Of a stretch of 64,000 nucleotides of DNA, positions 63,631 through 64,000 are shown piece after piece. Source of the DNA: Gracilaria gracilis. Taxonomy: Eukaryota; Rhodophyta; Florideophyceae; Gracilariales; Gracilariaceae. The stretch lies in the NCBI GenBank assembly GCA_030374805.1, contig JARGSG010000113.1, positions 185,144-249,143 of the forward strand, in the 5' to 3' direction. The notes below the pieces were generated by a model, which was given only the letters and a program-made list of their open reading frames with translations, ran no database searches and had not been told where the DNA came from. The first letter of the stretch is position 1; every line of letters begins with the position of its first letter. The position numbers and the translations under genes were made by a program.

Positions 63631-64000
63631 TTGCACTACAAACTGGTCTCCCGACTTGGAAGATTGTTGGTGTGTTTGCTTTCCCTCTTTGAGGTGATTA
63701 TCTACTTTTTCTGGAAGATTCCGTGTTCTCCCGTTGAACGTTTTTATTACCGATGTCTCGGAAGCCATCTCGTGCGGAGCTGCTGGCAGTTACCCGCAAC
63801 CGCTCCCACGATGGCGGGGATATTCCTGTAGTATAGTGGGCCCGAGTCGGTGCATGGTGTATCCGATCGGCCGTTCACGTACAAAGGGGTAGTGCACGAT
63901 GGGCTGGTGCAGTGGCACTGCCACGTGTACGATTTTGTGATCAAGTGCCAGACGGGTTGGCACAGCGTACAAGTTGGCCACGTGTACGGACTTGGTGGTG
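63631..64000 (+). mobile_element. LTR-4: 5' LTR end and leader of a fourth LTR retrotransposon
   Basis: TTGCACTACA (63631-63640) has the form of an LTR 3' end. It is followed by an AAC spacer and the primer-binding site TGGTCTCCCGACTTGGAA, then a leader and an ATG at 63753 that runs only to about 63833. The element extends beyond the window, and only its 5' boundary region is seen. Confidence 0.65.
63644..63661 (+). promoter_or_regulatory. LTR-4 primer-binding site
   Basis: TGGTCTCCCGACTTGGAA differs by one base from the LTR-3 site, with the same 3-base spacing from the LTR end. Confidence 0.7.

Noticed and set aside
62550-63640. TGTGGTACTTGC near 62549-62560 as start of the LTR-4 5' LTR
   Set aside because: It matches the inverse of the LTR end at only about six of ten bases, so the boundary was left unresolved.
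1-64000. CRISPR arrays, rRNA or tRNA genes
   Set aside because: No regularly spaced direct repeats, no rRNA-like sequence and no convincing cloverleaf with A and B boxes were seen by eye. A tRNA scan would be needed to exclude small ones.

Overview
The window is nuclear eukaryotic DNA: about 70% transposable elements, with a gene-dense island of largely uninterrupted reading frames at about 35-50 kb. The one gene with clear spliceosomal introns (1413-2649) has introns of 80 and 137 nt with GT-AG ends and good branch points. Compact intron-poor genes, GC-rich spacers and abundant chromodomain Ty3/Gypsy elements would fit a red alga of the florideophyte type. That is inference from style, not an identification.

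Layout. 1-1412: no gene recognised. 1413-2649 (-): secreted alpha/beta hydrolase with three exons. 3860-5100: decayed Tc1 transposon with terminal inverted repeats. 5531-9781: piggyBac copy A. 9786 to about 32362: piggyBac copy B, which begins on the same TTAA at which A ends. Copy B is split by a Ty3/Gypsy chromovirus (LTR-1, 11879-31197), and the 3' LTR of LTR-1 is itself split by a second, minus-strand LTR element (LTR-2, 22550-30846, TSD AAACT). Removing the insertions brings the piggyBac transposase back into register and gives LTR-1 two LTRs of exactly 505 bp.

35-50 kb: a hypothetical protein (-), an ARID/armadillo SWI/SNF-type subunit (+), a probable SKA3 kinetochore protein (+), a 971-residue polyglutamine protein (+), a histidine-phosphatase (phosphoglycerate-mutase-like) protein (-) and an intact pogo/Tigger-type transposase gene (+). 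50774-62369: a third LTR element (LTR-3, minus strand, TSD ATGTG) with gag, protease, RT, RNase H, integrase and chromodomain. The right edge carries the 3' end of a fourth LTR followed by the same primer-binding site.

Two accessory systems stand out. (1) LTR-1 and LTR-3 both carry, between pol and the 3' LTR, a long gene on the strand opposite to gag-pol. Its product is collinear between these diverged elements and matches no family I recognise. (2) Both piggyBac copies carry a second gene, convergent with the transposase, with the two stop codons separated by exactly 2 bp in each copy; its Cys-containing product is conserved at protein level. All LTR elements, whatever their LTR sequence, share one unusual primer-binding site.
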